Origin: Paenibacillus plantarum
GTDB lineage: Bacteria > Bacillota > Bacilli > Paenibacillales > NBRC-103111
DNA length: 64,000 nucleotides
NCBI RefSeq assembly: GCF_013141695.1
Contig: NZ_WHNY01000059.1
Span: 62,001-126,000 of the forward strand
Direction of reading: 5' to 3'
The position numbers were made by a program, and so were the translations under genes. Below the pieces are notes generated by a model. It worked only from the letters and a program-made list of their open reading frames with translations. It made no database searches and was not told where the DNA came from. The stretch's first letter is position 1. Each line of letters opens with the position of its first letter. Shown here piece by piece: positions 49,479 through 58,626 of this stretch.

Positions 49479-51665
49479 CTAGGTCTGCATAATCCGTTGA
49501 ACGGAATAAATATCTTTGACACGTTTTATTTTTTCTACAACGGACTGTAGATGATCAATATTTTTAATCAAAATCGTCATATGAATGGTCGCCATTTTGT
49601 TCTTATCGGAACGCCCAGAAACAGCTGAAATCATCGTCTTGCTCTCGGATACAGCTTGCAGCACTTCGTTTAAGAAGCCGCGGCGATCGTGGCCTGTAAT
49701 CTCAATTTCCACATTGAAATTAGACTCAACAGCCTCTGCCCAATCCACCTCAATAACCCGTTCTTCCTCGCCCATACTCGTCGGAATGTTCGTGCAATCC
49801 GAGCGATGGACAGAAACGCCGCGTCCGCGAGTAATATAACCAATAATGAAATCCCCCGGAACCGGATTACAGCAACGAGCAAATCGGACAAGCAGGTTAT
49901 CTACACCTTTGACGCGTACACCGTTTGTAGGACGGCTTTTGCGCTCCGTGGATGGGGGTGCTTTGACCTCTTTCACTTCACTGCTCAGCTTAATAATCTG
50001 AGCTTCTTCCGCTTCCTTACGCAGCTTCTCCGTTAGCTTGGTACATATTTGTGCGGCCGTAATGCCACCAAAGCCAACCGCAGAGAGCATGTCTTCAATA
50101 TCGCTAAAATTAAACTTTCTCGCCGCTTCCAGCATTTTATCATCGCTCATTAAGGTTGGAGGATCGATGGCTAAGCGTTTAAGCTCACGTTCAATCATAT
50201 CCTTACCTTTTTCAACGTTCTCTTCACGCTTTTCTTTCTTAAACCACTGCTTAATTTTACTGCGTGCGTGGGAGGATTGGGCGATTTTAATCCAATCTTG
50301 ACTTGGCCCATAGGAATGCTTAGAAGTTAGGATTTCAATAATATCGCCGGTTTTAAGCTTATGATCGAGCGGAACGATCCGCGAATTGACTTTGGCACCA
50401 ATCGTACGGTTGCCGATTTCTGTATGAATCCGATAGGCAAAATCCAACGGAACTGCACCTGCTGGAAGCTCGATAACTTCCCCTTTTGGCGTAAAGACGA
50501 AAACAAGATCAGAGAAGAAATCCATCTTCATGGATTCCATGAACTCAGACGCATCGTTCGTTTCATGCTGAAGCTCCAGAATTTCGCGGAACCAGCTCAT
50601 TTTATCCTCGAAGGTGCCGGATGGAACAACAGTGCCGCCTTCTTTGTACGCCCAATGTGCGGCGATCCCGAACTCGGACGTACGATGCATTTCCCACGTC
50701 CGGATCTGAACCTCAAGCGGCTCACCCTTCGGCCCAATAACGGTCGTGTGCAAGGATTGATACATATTGGGCTTCGGCATCGCAATATAATCTTTGAAGC
50801 GGCCAGGCATCGGTTTCCATAACGTATGAATGATACCCAAAGAAGCATAGCAATCTTTAATGCCGTCAACAATGACGCGTAATGCCATGAGATCGTAGAT
50901 CTCGTTAAACTGCTTGCCGCGGGAGCTCATTTTTTTGTAAATGCTGTAGAGATGCTTCGGTCTTCCCGAAATATCTCCCTGAATTCCCATCTCATCTAAC
51001 TTCTCTTTGATGCTGTGAATGACATCTTCAATGTATTGCTCACGCTCAGTCCGTTTCTTCTGCATGAGATTCACAATCCGATAGTATTGCTGCGGATTCA
51101 AATAACGGAGGGCAATGTCCTCCATCTCCCATTTGATTGTGGAAATACCGAGTCTATGGGCAATCGGACAGAAAATCTCCAGCGTTTCTTCCGCAATGCG
51201 GCGCTGGCTTTCTTCCGATTGATACTTGAGTGTCCGCATGTTATGCAGACGATCCGCAAGCTTAATCAGAATAACCCGAATATCCTGCGCCATCGCAACG
51301 AACATTTTGCGGTAATTCTCATTCTGTTGCTCTTCTTTGGATTTGAACTTAATGCGCTCCAGCTTCGTCAAACCATCAACGAGCATCGCACAGGTTTTCC
51401 CGAATTTATCTAAAACAGTTTCCAATGAAACTGTCGTGTCTTCAACCACATCATGCAGAAGCGCGGCAATCACCGAAGTGACATCCATCTGCATATTCAC
51501 CAATATATCTGCAACAGCGAGTGGATGCAGAATATAGGGCTCACCTGATTTGCGCACTTGGCCATGATGGGCTTCATCCGCGAATTCATAGGCCTCCCGA
51601 ATCCTCTGCAAATCATTCTCTTTCAGATAGGTGGCGGCCTTTTCCAGCAGCTGCTCTATACCCAT
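49479..51665 (-). CDS. rel: Bifunctional (p)ppGpp synthetase/hydrolase
   Basis: 728 residues. An HD hydrolase domain (HPLAVADILVNMQMDVTSVIAALLHDVVEDT, about 50-85), a RelA/SpoT synthetase domain (about 230-350, with SIYKKMSSRGKQFNEIYDLMALR), a TGS domain (VFVFTPKGEVIELPAGAVPLDFAY, about 400), a zinc-finger-like region with CCNPVPGD, and a C-terminal ACT domain. It makes and degrades the stringent-response alarmone. The start is ambiguous among Met codons at 51701, 51677 and 51665. The promoter is likely at 51700-51729, which argues for the last. Confidence 0.97.
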   Translation of the reverse strand: MGIEQLLEKAATYLKENDLQRIREAYEFADEAHHGQVRKSGEPYILHPLAVADILVNMQMDVTSVIAALLHDVVEDTTVSLETVLDKFGKTCAMLVDGLTKLERIKFKSKEEQQNENYRKMFVAMAQDIRVILIKLADRLHNMRTLKYQSEESQRRIAEETLEIFCPIAHRLGISTIKWEMEDIALRYLNPQQYYRIVNLMQKKRTEREQYIEDVIHSIKEKLDEMGIQGDISGRPKHLYSIYKKMSSRGKQFNEIYDLMALRVIVDGIKDCYASLGIIHTLWKPMPGRFKDYIAMPKPNMYQSLHTTVIGPKGEPLEVQIRTWEMHRTSEFGIAAHWAYKEGGTVVPSGTFEDKMSWFREILELQHETNDASEFMESMKMDFFSDLVFVFTPKGEVIELPAGAVPLDFAYRIHTEIGNRTIGAKVNSRIVPLDHKLKTGDIIEILTSKHSYGPSQDWIKIAQSSHARSKIKQWFKKEKREENVEKGKDMIERELKRLAIDPPTLMSDDKMLEAARKFNFSDIEDMLSAVGFGGITAAQICTKLTEKLRKEAEEAQIIKLSSEVKEVKAPPSTERKSRPTNGVRVKGVDNLLVRFARCCNPVPGDFIIGYITRGRGVSVHRSDCTNIPTSMGEEERVIEVDWAEAVESNFNVEIEITGHDRRGFLNEVLQAVSESKTMISAVSGRSDKNKMATIHMTILIKNIDHLQSVVEKIKRVKDIYSVQRIMQT

Positions 51666-51699
51666 GCATCTACCCATTCCCTTTAGTCGATTTTTATTC

Positions 51700-51729
51700 A
51701 TTATGCCTGCAAGTCAGGCCCCTCGTCAA
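51700..51729 (-). promoter_or_regulatory. Probable rel promoter
   Basis: Minus strand: TTGACG (51729-51724), an 18-bp spacer holding a short GCCTG/CAGGC inverted repeat, and CATAAT (51705-51700). Confidence 0.55.
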
Positions 51730-51805
51730 CTATTCACGTACAGGCTTCGACAAAAACCATCATAGCTGCCGCGAACACTTCACATTTACTCCGTAAAATG
51801 CTATG

Positions 51806-51839
51806 AAAAAGAGAATCGAATAACGAACATTCGATTCTC
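51806..51839 (-). terminator. Terminator of recJ-apt
   Basis: A perfect 11-bp stem GAGAATCGAAT / ATTCGATTCTC with a 7-nt loop, followed on the minus strand by TTTTTCATAG. Confidence 0.92.
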
Positions 51840-51849
51840 CAACCCTGTC

Positions 51850-52362
51850 TTAATATTGAACAAGTGAAACGACATCAAAACCTTCGAATTTGCTGCGGCC
51901 GTCCAAGTACGTAAGCTCGATTAAGAAAGCAGCTCCGACGATTTCTCCACCAAGCTGTTTGATCAAATCAACGGATGTTTGAATCGTTCCGCCTGTTGCA
52001 AGCAAGTCATCTGCAATAAGCACTTTCTGTCCAGGCTTAATCGCATCCTTGTGCATAGCTAGCTTATCTTTGCCGTACTCAAGGGCATAATCCGCTTCGA
52101 TCGTTTCGCCAGGCAATTTGCCGCTTTTGCGAATTGGAATAAAGCCCACGCCGAGTGCTGTAGCTAGAGGGGCACCAATGACAAATCCACGCGCTTCCGG
52201 ACCTGCAATTACGTCAATTTCCTTGTCTTGGATCAGTTGTTTTAATTGCTCGATCGCTTCTTTGTACACAGGGCCATTCTGCAACAGCGTTGTTATATCT
52301 TTAAAACGAATGCCTGGCTGTGGATAATCCGGGATAACGCGAATATAATCTTTGAAATTCAT
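51850..52362 (-). CDS. apt: Adenine phosphoribosyltransferase
   Basis: 170 residues, normal size. It salvages adenine to AMP with PRPP. FKDYIRVIPDYPQPGIRFKDITTLL is the family N terminus. The PRPP-binding motif is VLIADDLLATGGT (about residue 118), and IAGPEARGFVIGAPLA is the substrate loop. GGAGG lies before the ATG. Its start overlaps the recJ stop by 4 bp. Confidence 0.98.
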   Translation of the reverse strand: MNFKDYIRVIPDYPQPGIRFKDITTLLQNGPVYKEAIEQLKQLIQDKEIDVIAGPEARGFVIGAPLATALGVGFIPIRKSGKLPGETIEADYALEYGKDKLAMHKDAIKPGQKVLIADDLLATGGTIQTSVDLIKQLGGEIVGAAFLIELTYLDGRSKFEGFDVVSLVQY

Positions 52363-54806
52363 ATGATTTCCTCCAATGTAAACTCTGTTTTTATTATGTT
52401 ATCAGCGATCCATTGCTCCAGCTCTTTCGCTGAAGAATACATGACAATGGCTTCAACTTCTTGACGATGCAATCGATGCTGGTACAATCGTGATGTTGTT
52501 AAATCTCGTTTGGCCGGAGTGGCACTTAATGTAACCATATTATCATGTTTTACGACAAATTCTAATTCCTCAAAAACAGATAAAATAAAATGAATCATTC
52601 CGAGTGATAATCCTGACCGTTTACTGAAAGATGTCATCATTCTGGTATCTTGGAGTTGAAGTGATTTCTCCTTCTGCAAGGTGCCATAGAGCATCTTGAA
52701 CATATCCCTTGAAGGCAACGTATTGCCGCTATCCTGCCCTAGCTCAGCAAATACAGGGTAGCACCGCATCATCCCTGTCGCCTGTTGAAGTACTGATTTC
52801 AAACTATCAATACGACGGGGCAACGTGTACAGAATGACATCTTGCAGCTCGTCGAACGCCACTCCGTTCGCAGCCTCATTGGCTGGCCTTACTTGCCCAG
52901 TATCCTGCACGATCCAATACGGCACTTGATGTCCGACTTGTACAGCTACGGTTTGATACAACGCTGCATCCGCTTCATCAAACAGCACGATTCCGGGAGA
53001 GCGTAGTGGCGCCGCTGGTCCCGCTGAGAGATTGCTCACAAGCGCTGCAAGCTTCAGGTGCAATTGTCCCGTGCCACGCCAATCAAATACCTGCGTGTGC
53101 GGGATTCGCAGATCCTGCATGATGATCTGTGGCTTTCGAACACCATTCCACTCATTTATCGAGAGCTCGCCCAAGACATCTACTTTGGCCGAGGGAGCAA
53201 TTAATGCTGCTAAACTACCTTTACCAAAGCCTACGGCTTCTACCGTACAGCTAACTTCTTCCTTAGCTTGAGATAGCCCCAGCTTCAAATGCTGTTTTTC
53301 TTTGCCCATGGTCCGAATATCTTCTAGTCCTAAATCCGTGAACATGAACTTAGGCGATGGATTCCCCATTCCGAATGGTGCCAGTAATTCTAGCCCCTCA
53401 ATGCTTGCAATCGGGACATCAGCTAAGTTGCACGCATTATCTACCCGTAATACAGGTACGAAGTCCTGATCCGTTAACGTTACCGCTGCAAGCTCATTTA
53501 GTCGAAGTGCGAAAGCTTCCAGATGGCTGCTATCCAAGCTCATCCCAGCCGCTGCCTGATGACCACCGTAGTGGTCCAGCAGGTCCTTACAAGCTGTTAA
53601 GGCCTTGTGTAAATCAAAGCCAGCAATGGAACGTGCAGAGCCTTTGGCCATACCCTTCTGCGGATCAATGCTTAGTACCAGCGTAGGTCGATAGTATTTC
53701 TCCACAATCTTGGAAGCTACGATCCCGACGACACCAACATTCCAGTTCTCTTTGGCTACGACAATGACTTTATCCAAGCCCTTCGCTCGCTGCTCCTCAG
53801 CCATTGCAAACGCTTCTTGAACCATATCCTCAACAATTTGTTGACGCTCTTTATTCAGCATATCCAATTCGAAGGCAATTTGCTCCGCTTCTTTTTCATC
53901 GGTTGTGGTCAGCAGCTTGACAGCAATGTCAGCCGCTTCTAAGCGACCACTCGCATTAATTTTCGGAGCGAGCGAGAAACCGATGTGACCTGCCGTAATC
54001 TCTTTCCGTTCAATGCCCGACACACCAATCAGTGAACGAAACCCAACATAGTTGGAATCCTGCATGCGCGCGAGACCCATCTTCACAAGCAACCGATTCT
54101 CACCTGTGAGCGGCATAAGGTCGGCAACGGTTCCAAGAGCCGCGAACTCAAGAAGTTCCTCTGGAAATCGTTCCAGCAACGCATGTGCAAGCTTAAATGC
54201 CACACCTACACCTGCTAATAGCTTGTAAGGATACGGACAGCCAGGCTTCTTAGGATTAATCACCGCTAGGGCATCAGGCAGCACTTCTGGCGGTTCATGA
54301 TGATCAGTCACAATGACATCTAAACCAATTTCATGGCAATACGCTATTTCATCAAGGGCACTTATTCCCGTATCCACCGTGATAAGCAACTGGACACCTT
54401 GTTCCTTGGCCAAGTCCATTGCAGCACGGTTCAATCCATAGCCTTCACGAATCCGATGTGGAATGTAGGTATCGAAATGCGCCCCTAACCCTTTTAACAA
54501 ATGCGCCATTAAGGAGGTACTGCTTACTCCATCTGCATCATAATCGCCGTAAATACGAATGAATTCCTTATTGTGTAAGGCTCTGCGAATACGCTCCACT
54601 GCTGGCAGCATCCCATCTAACAAATAGGGATCATGGTAATCACCGACGCCGCCTTGCATAAATTGTTTGGCCTCAGACACGCTGCGAATATCTCGAAGAA
54701 CTAGAATACGGGCTACCAAGGGATCCAACTGCAGCTCACGAACAAATTCTTCAACAAGCGCCTCATCCGCATTTCCAATGTTCCATCTTGCCTTCGGTGC
54801 TAGCAC
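52359..54806 (-). CDS. recJ: Single-stranded-DNA-specific exonuclease RecJ
   Basis: 815 residues. 5'-3' exonuclease for mismatch and recombination repair. The DHH core has IYGDYDADGVSS (about residue 88), the DHH triad in VIVTDHHEPP, and NPKKPGCPYPYKLLAGVGVAFKL. The DHHA1 domain has DHYGGHQAAAGMSL near residue 420. The OB domain follows, and a long C-terminal extension (about 580-815) of the Firmicute RecJ_C type. The start is GTG 54806, with AAGGAGG 9-10 nt upstream. Confidence 0.97.
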   Translation of the reverse strand: MLAPKARWNIGNADEALVEEFVRELQLDPLVARILVLRDIRSVSEAKQFMQGGVGDYHDPYLLDGMLPAVERIRRALHNKEFIRIYGDYDADGVSSTSLMAHLLKGLGAHFDTYIPHRIREGYGLNRAAMDLAKEQGVQLLITVDTGISALDEIAYCHEIGLDVIVTDHHEPPEVLPDALAVINPKKPGCPYPYKLLAGVGVAFKLAHALLERFPEELLEFAALGTVADLMPLTGENRLLVKMGLARMQDSNYVGFRSLIGVSGIERKEITAGHIGFSLAPKINASGRLEAADIAVKLLTTTDEKEAEQIAFELDMLNKERQQIVEDMVQEAFAMAEEQRAKGLDKVIVVAKENWNVGVVGIVASKIVEKYYRPTLVLSIDPQKGMAKGSARSIAGFDLHKALTACKDLLDHYGGHQAAAGMSLDSSHLEAFALRLNELAAVTLTDQDFVPVLRVDNACNLADVPIASIEGLELLAPFGMGNPSPKFMFTDLGLEDIRTMGKEKQHLKLGLSQAKEEVSCTVEAVGFGKGSLAALIAPSAKVDVLGELSINEWNGVRKPQIIMQDLRIPHTQVFDWRGTGQLHLKLAALVSNLSAGPAAPLRSPGIVLFDEADAALYQTVAVQVGHQVPYWIVQDTGQVRPANEAANGVAFDELQDVILYTLPRRIDSLKSVLQQATGMMRCYPVFAELGQDSGNTLPSRDMFKMLYGTLQKEKSLQLQDTRMMTSFSKRSGLSLGMIHFILSVFEELEFVVKHDNMVTLSATPAKRDLTTSRLYQHRLHRQEVEAIVMYSSAKELEQWIADNIIKTEFTLEEII

Positions 54807-54872
54807 TTGGTGGCTCCTCCTTGGTGTTTTCCTATGAAAATTTCACGGTACGTCATCTTCGAAAACAATGAT

Positions 54873-55823
54873 TTAGTGTAAAACAGACGGCAGCTCACTT
54901 GCTTCCACATCTGCCTGCTTATAGGGATAACCTGCATCGTAAGGATTTACATGTATGTATACATGCGATACATGATGATATTGCTTCATCAGCTGTTGTT
55001 TAATCTTCTTAGACACCTCATGTCCTTCCCAAACGGAAAGCCTAGGATTCACACTGATCGTCATGTCGATGACAACATAATGCCCATGTTCTCTCGCGTT
55101 CAAATCATCAACCGTAATCACACCATGAATCTTCTGAACAGCTTTAACGAAATCAGCTGCCTCTTCTTGGTGAAGTACTTTTTCTGTTGGTGTAGGAATG
55201 GTTTTGCTGACTAACGAGAATCCCATTATACCTATAAAAAGTGCAACAATGAGTCCAGCACTTGTGTCAACGTAAGAAAATGCGTTAAATCCGATCGCTT
55301 GAACCAGCATCGTCAAGAGCACACCAGCAACGACCACAAAAGAAGAGTATATATCGGAACGGCGTCTTCGTGCATTGGCAATAAATTCCTCAGAACCTAA
55401 CTGCTTGCCCAGCTTACTTAAGAAGTGGAACATCGCTTCCTTCGCAAGCAGCGAAAGAACGAGAACAGCGAAGGTCGTCATAGTAGCATCATACTTGACC
55501 TGGTTGATCAAGGATTTAACCGTAATAACGCCTACTTCAGCACCAATCAATAAGATTAAGACAATGAATAGTAGAGAACCGACTAAAATTTGTGGATCCA
55601 ACCCCCGGAAAGAAGCTCCAGCAAGCTGCACTCTCATTGTCCTTACTCTGTTGATGGCAGCAGCAACTACACAAATTCCTGCTCCCGACTGCGCTGCAGC
55701 TGCGATCAGAGAATTACTATGTGCTTGAAAGCCAACGATCCCCATCAGACAAGCCAACACGGTAAGTACAAGTATTGCTGACCAAAGCGCGTATTCTGTC
55801 TTACGAAATCCCTCATCATTCAC
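54873..55823 (-). CDS. Cation diffusion facilitator transporter
   Basis: 316 residues with six membrane segments. It exports divalent metals such as Zn, Fe or Mn by proton antiport. The family motif ANARRRRSDIYSSFVVVAGVLL, with an Asp in TM5, is near residue 165; a typical TM2 Asp/His pair is less clear (AQSGAGICVVAAAINRVRT). A C-terminal cytoplasmic metal-sensing domain reads HGVITVDDLNAREHGHYVVIDM. The GTG at 55823 has AGGGGG 9 nt upstream. It lies between secF and recJ. The metal cannot be told. Confidence 0.88.
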   Translation of the reverse strand: MNDEGFRKTEYALWSAILVLTVLACLMGIVGFQAHSNSLIAAAAQSGAGICVVAAAINRVRTMRVQLAGASFRGLDPQILVGSLLFIVLILLIGAEVGVITVKSLINQVKYDATMTTFAVLVLSLLAKEAMFHFLSKLGKQLGSEEFIANARRRRSDIYSSFVVVAGVLLTMLVQAIGFNAFSYVDTSAGLIVALFIGIMGFSLVSKTIPTPTEKVLHQEEAADFVKAVQKIHGVITVDDLNAREHGHYVVIDMTISVNPRLSVWEGHEVSKKIKQQLMKQYHHVSHVYIHVNPYDAGYPYKQADVEASELPSVLH

Positions 55824-55888
55824 GTGGACATTCCCCCTGAACGGATACAAAGGCCGCGCAACAATCACGCGGCCGGTTATTATGGTTA

Positions 55889-56815
55889 TTACGCTGCAAC
55901 TTTCTTTTTAGAACGTGATAAGGAGTTTCTTTTGAACAAATACCACAAGGAACATGCAATGAAGACGGAGGAGTAGGCACCGCTCGTTAAACCAATTAAC
56001 TTGGCCAAAGCGAACAACTTAATGGACTCGCTTCCGAACAGATACAAACAGCCTGCGGCAATTAACACGACGAGTACGGTATTAATATTACGTGCCATCG
56101 TTTGCCAGATACTGTCGTTAACGAGTGCTACTAGATCTGCATCTGTCTTCAGTTTAGCAAAGCGCAGGTTTTCACGAATCCGGTCAAAAATAACGATCTT
56201 GTCATTAATGGAATAACCGATTGTCGTCAACACTGCCGCAAGGAACGGAAGGTTCACTTCGAAGCGGAAAATGGCAAACATCGCGATAACGATGAACGCA
56301 TCGTGCAGAATAGCGATAATCGCAGCCAAGGCAAAACGCCATTCAAAACGGATACTGACGTACAAACAAATGAGTACGCTGGAAATCGCAACAGCATAGA
56401 CAGCTTTCAGCAATAACTCTTTAGCAAGCTGTGGATCCACGGTGTTAATTTCCTTCGAAACTTCTGTGCTATAGGCTGTTGCAAAAGCTTTTTGGATTGT
56501 GTTCACCGTCGCATCGTCCAGCACGTCATCGAAACGGATAGACACACGATCACTATTGTTACCACCAATTGTAGGATCCGCATATTTCGACTTTACATCA
56601 CCACTGGTGTTCAAGCCATGCAAAATTTCCTCTACCTTCGCACTATCCATCTGCTTACCGACAACAAGATCGATATTCGTTCCCGCTTTGAAATCGACAC
56701 CGAAATTCATGCCTGAGGTTAACATAACAACTAACCCGATGATAAGAACTACGGCAGATATGATGAAAAATTTATTGCGATTTTTTACAAAATCGAACTT
56801 TTGCTTAGAGTCCAC
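55889..56815 (-). CDS. secF: Protein translocase subunit SecF
   Basis: 308 residues with six membrane segments and one extracytoplasmic domain. GMNFGVDFKAGTNIDLVVG near residue 33 and TIGYSINDKIVIFDRIREN near residue 195 are the conserved SecF motifs. It uses the proton gradient to assist protein export. Its start overlaps the secD end by 11 bp. In B. subtilis secD and secF are fused; here they are separate. Confidence 0.97.
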   Translation of the reverse strand: MDSKQKFDFVKNRNKFFIISAVVLIIGLVVMLTSGMNFGVDFKAGTNIDLVVGKQMDSAKVEEILHGLNTSGDVKSKYADPTIGGNNSDRVSIRFDDVLDDATVNTIQKAFATAYSTEVSKEINTVDPQLAKELLLKAVYAVAISSVLICLYVSIRFEWRFALAAIIAILHDAFIVIAMFAIFRFEVNLPFLAAVLTTIGYSINDKIVIFDRIRENLRFAKLKTDADLVALVNDSIWQTMARNINTVLVVLIAAGCLYLFGSESIKLFALAKLIGLTSGAYSSVFIACSLWYLFKRNSLSRSKKKVAA

Positions 56816-58040
56816 GGATGTCTGCCTCCTTCACACCGAAATAACTTGGCTTTTTCAGCAAATTACCCCGGATAATAAGATGTAGCAGCCATCTGGAGAA
56901 CAACACGTTCGTTAAGATACTGATAATAATACTCATCATCGTAATAACTGCGAATCCGCGAATAGCACCGTTACCTACATAATACAGCACGATACCCGCG
57001 ATTAAATTCGTTACGTTCGCATCCATAATCGTACGGAAGGAATGTTTCGTCCCTGCTTTCAAGGAGGAAAGGATACTCTTGCCTGCACGGATTTCTTCGC
57101 GAATTCTTTCATATGTGATAATGTTCGCATCAACGGCCATCCCCGCACCTAATACTAGGGCAGCAATACCAGGCAACGTCAACGTGGCATTCATAAAGTC
57201 GAAGATCGCGAGTAGAACCCACACATACGTAATCAAAGTGAAAGCCGCTACTAGACCTGGAACTCGGTAGTAAAGCACCATGAACAAGAAAATTAAGATC
57301 GAAGCGATTAATCCCGCTCTTGCTGTCTCATGCAAGGAAGCTTTACCTAATGTAGCATCAACACGTTGTATGTATTTCTCTGTTAATTTAAGTGGCATAG
57401 CCCCCAAATTAATCATCTTTGCTACTTTGGTAGCTTCGGCAACGTTCGTTTGTGTAATGATTGCGGAGTCGCTGTCAATTGGGAAATTAACGGACGCTGT
57501 GGATTGCACGACATCATCCAAATAAATAGACAACGTGCTGCCAACCAGCTTCGTTGTTACTTCTTTGAATTTCTCTCTGCTTTTCATTTTGATCTCAACG
57601 ATCGGTTGCTTCGTATTCGGATCATAGCTTAATTTCGCTGCGTTCTCGACGAAGTCAGTTCCGTTCATGTAAACCGTTCCATCAGGACCTCTGAATGTAA
57701 GCACAGAAGGTTTGGACATCAGAGTACGAACTTCTTCTTCGTTCTCAACCCCTGCAAGACGAACACGGATACGATCCGATCCTTCTGGGTACACCTCTGG
57801 TTCAGCAACACCAAGAGAATCCGCACGTTTAGCAAGACTTTTTGCAGCTTCCGTAAGCGTTTCCTTCGTTAGGGGCTGTCCAGCCGTAAGCGGCTCTGCG
57901 GTGTACAATATTTCAAAACCGCCTTTTAAATCCAATCCAAGCTTAATACGATCTACAAGCCCAGGGCTCGTTATTCCAACTGCGCCAAGAACAATGACAA
58001 CCGTTAGAAAAAAGAACGAAATTCTTTTCCAATCCAGCAT
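56805..58040 (-). CDS. secD: Protein translocase subunit SecD
   Basis: 411 residues. The N-terminal TM is followed by KLGLDLKGGFEILY, the large extracytoplasmic P1 region (shorter than in E. coli), and the membrane part with GAGMAVDANIITYERIREE and GTKHSFRTIMDANVTNLIAG. It works with SecF and YajC in protein export; yajC lies at the right end of this window. ComN is the upstream neighbour. Confidence 0.97.
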   Translation of the reverse strand: MLDWKRISFFFLTVVIVLGAVGITSPGLVDRIKLGLDLKGGFEILYTAEPLTAGQPLTKETLTEAAKSLAKRADSLGVAEPEVYPEGSDRIRVRLAGVENEEEVRTLMSKPSVLTFRGPDGTVYMNGTDFVENAAKLSYDPNTKQPIVEIKMKSREKFKEVTTKLVGSTLSIYLDDVVQSTASVNFPIDSDSAIITQTNVAEATKVAKMINLGAMPLKLTEKYIQRVDATLGKASLHETARAGLIASILIFLFMVLYYRVPGLVAAFTLITYVWVLLAIFDFMNATLTLPGIAALVLGAGMAVDANIITYERIREEIRAGKSILSSLKAGTKHSFRTIMDANVTNLIAGIVLYYVGNGAIRGFAVITMMSIIISILTNVLFSRWLLHLIIRGNLLKKPSYFGVKEADIRGL

Positions 58041-58124
58041 CTGTTGCTAGTCTCCCTTCAATACTCAATATGCCTATTATACTCAGGTCTGAAAAACGAG
58101 TCAATTTAAGTCGTTTCACGCAAA

Positions 58125-58151
58125 AAATAAGCCCATTCTTAGAATTGGGCT
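58125..58151 (-). terminator. Terminator at the end of comN
   Basis: An AGCCCA / TGGGCT stem extended by an inner TTC/GAA pairing lies across the comN stop and is followed on the minus strand by TTATTTTTTG. Confidence 0.75.
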
Positions 58152-58423
58152 CCTCTATACATACTAATCGTCATCCAGTTCATAAACGCTGTAGATTTGA
58201 GAGACAAAATGTCATTTACGATTTGATGGAGAGAGGGCAACCCGGTTTTGCGGTACTTATCACTTACACAATCCCATATATCCTTGCCTGTAACGTGCTC
58301 GTACCCAAGAAGAATAAACTCCTCAACCTTGCTCAAACACAAACTTTCGATGATTTCATTCAGTTCTTGATCTGACATACCTGGATGCTCTTCTTCACTT
58401 CCGTTATCCTGTGCGTCATTCAT
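58139..58423 (-). CDS. comN: ComN-like post-transcriptional regulator
   Basis: 94 residues, Post_transc_reg family. An acidic N terminus (about 20 residues) is followed by a helical core with FILLGYEHVTGKDIWDCVSDKYRK and PSLHQIVNDILSLKSTAFMNWM. In B. subtilis ComN (YrzD) affects comE mRNA and competence, and lies in the same secDF-spoVB context. GGAGG is present before the ATG at 58423. Confidence 0.88.
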   Translation of the reverse strand: MNDAQDNGSEEEHPGMSDQELNEIIESLCLSKVEEFILLGYEHVTGKDIWDCVSDKYRKTGLPSLHQIVNDILSLKSTAFMNWMTISMYRGAQF

Positions 58424-58626
58424 GAGGGATCCTCCTAAAAGTTTTGCTTTAGCAAAACTATCTACGTAAGCATAAGCTAGGGCATTCGTTTTACCTGTAT
58501 GTTATATAGTTCGATAGCCACCTCGGAAATTCCTGCCAAATGCGCACTTGTCCATAAAATCTTAGCATGAGCTTGGACAGCTCGCGCATAGTCATAGGTA
58601 TGACATTATCGGAAGAGGGTATGGCA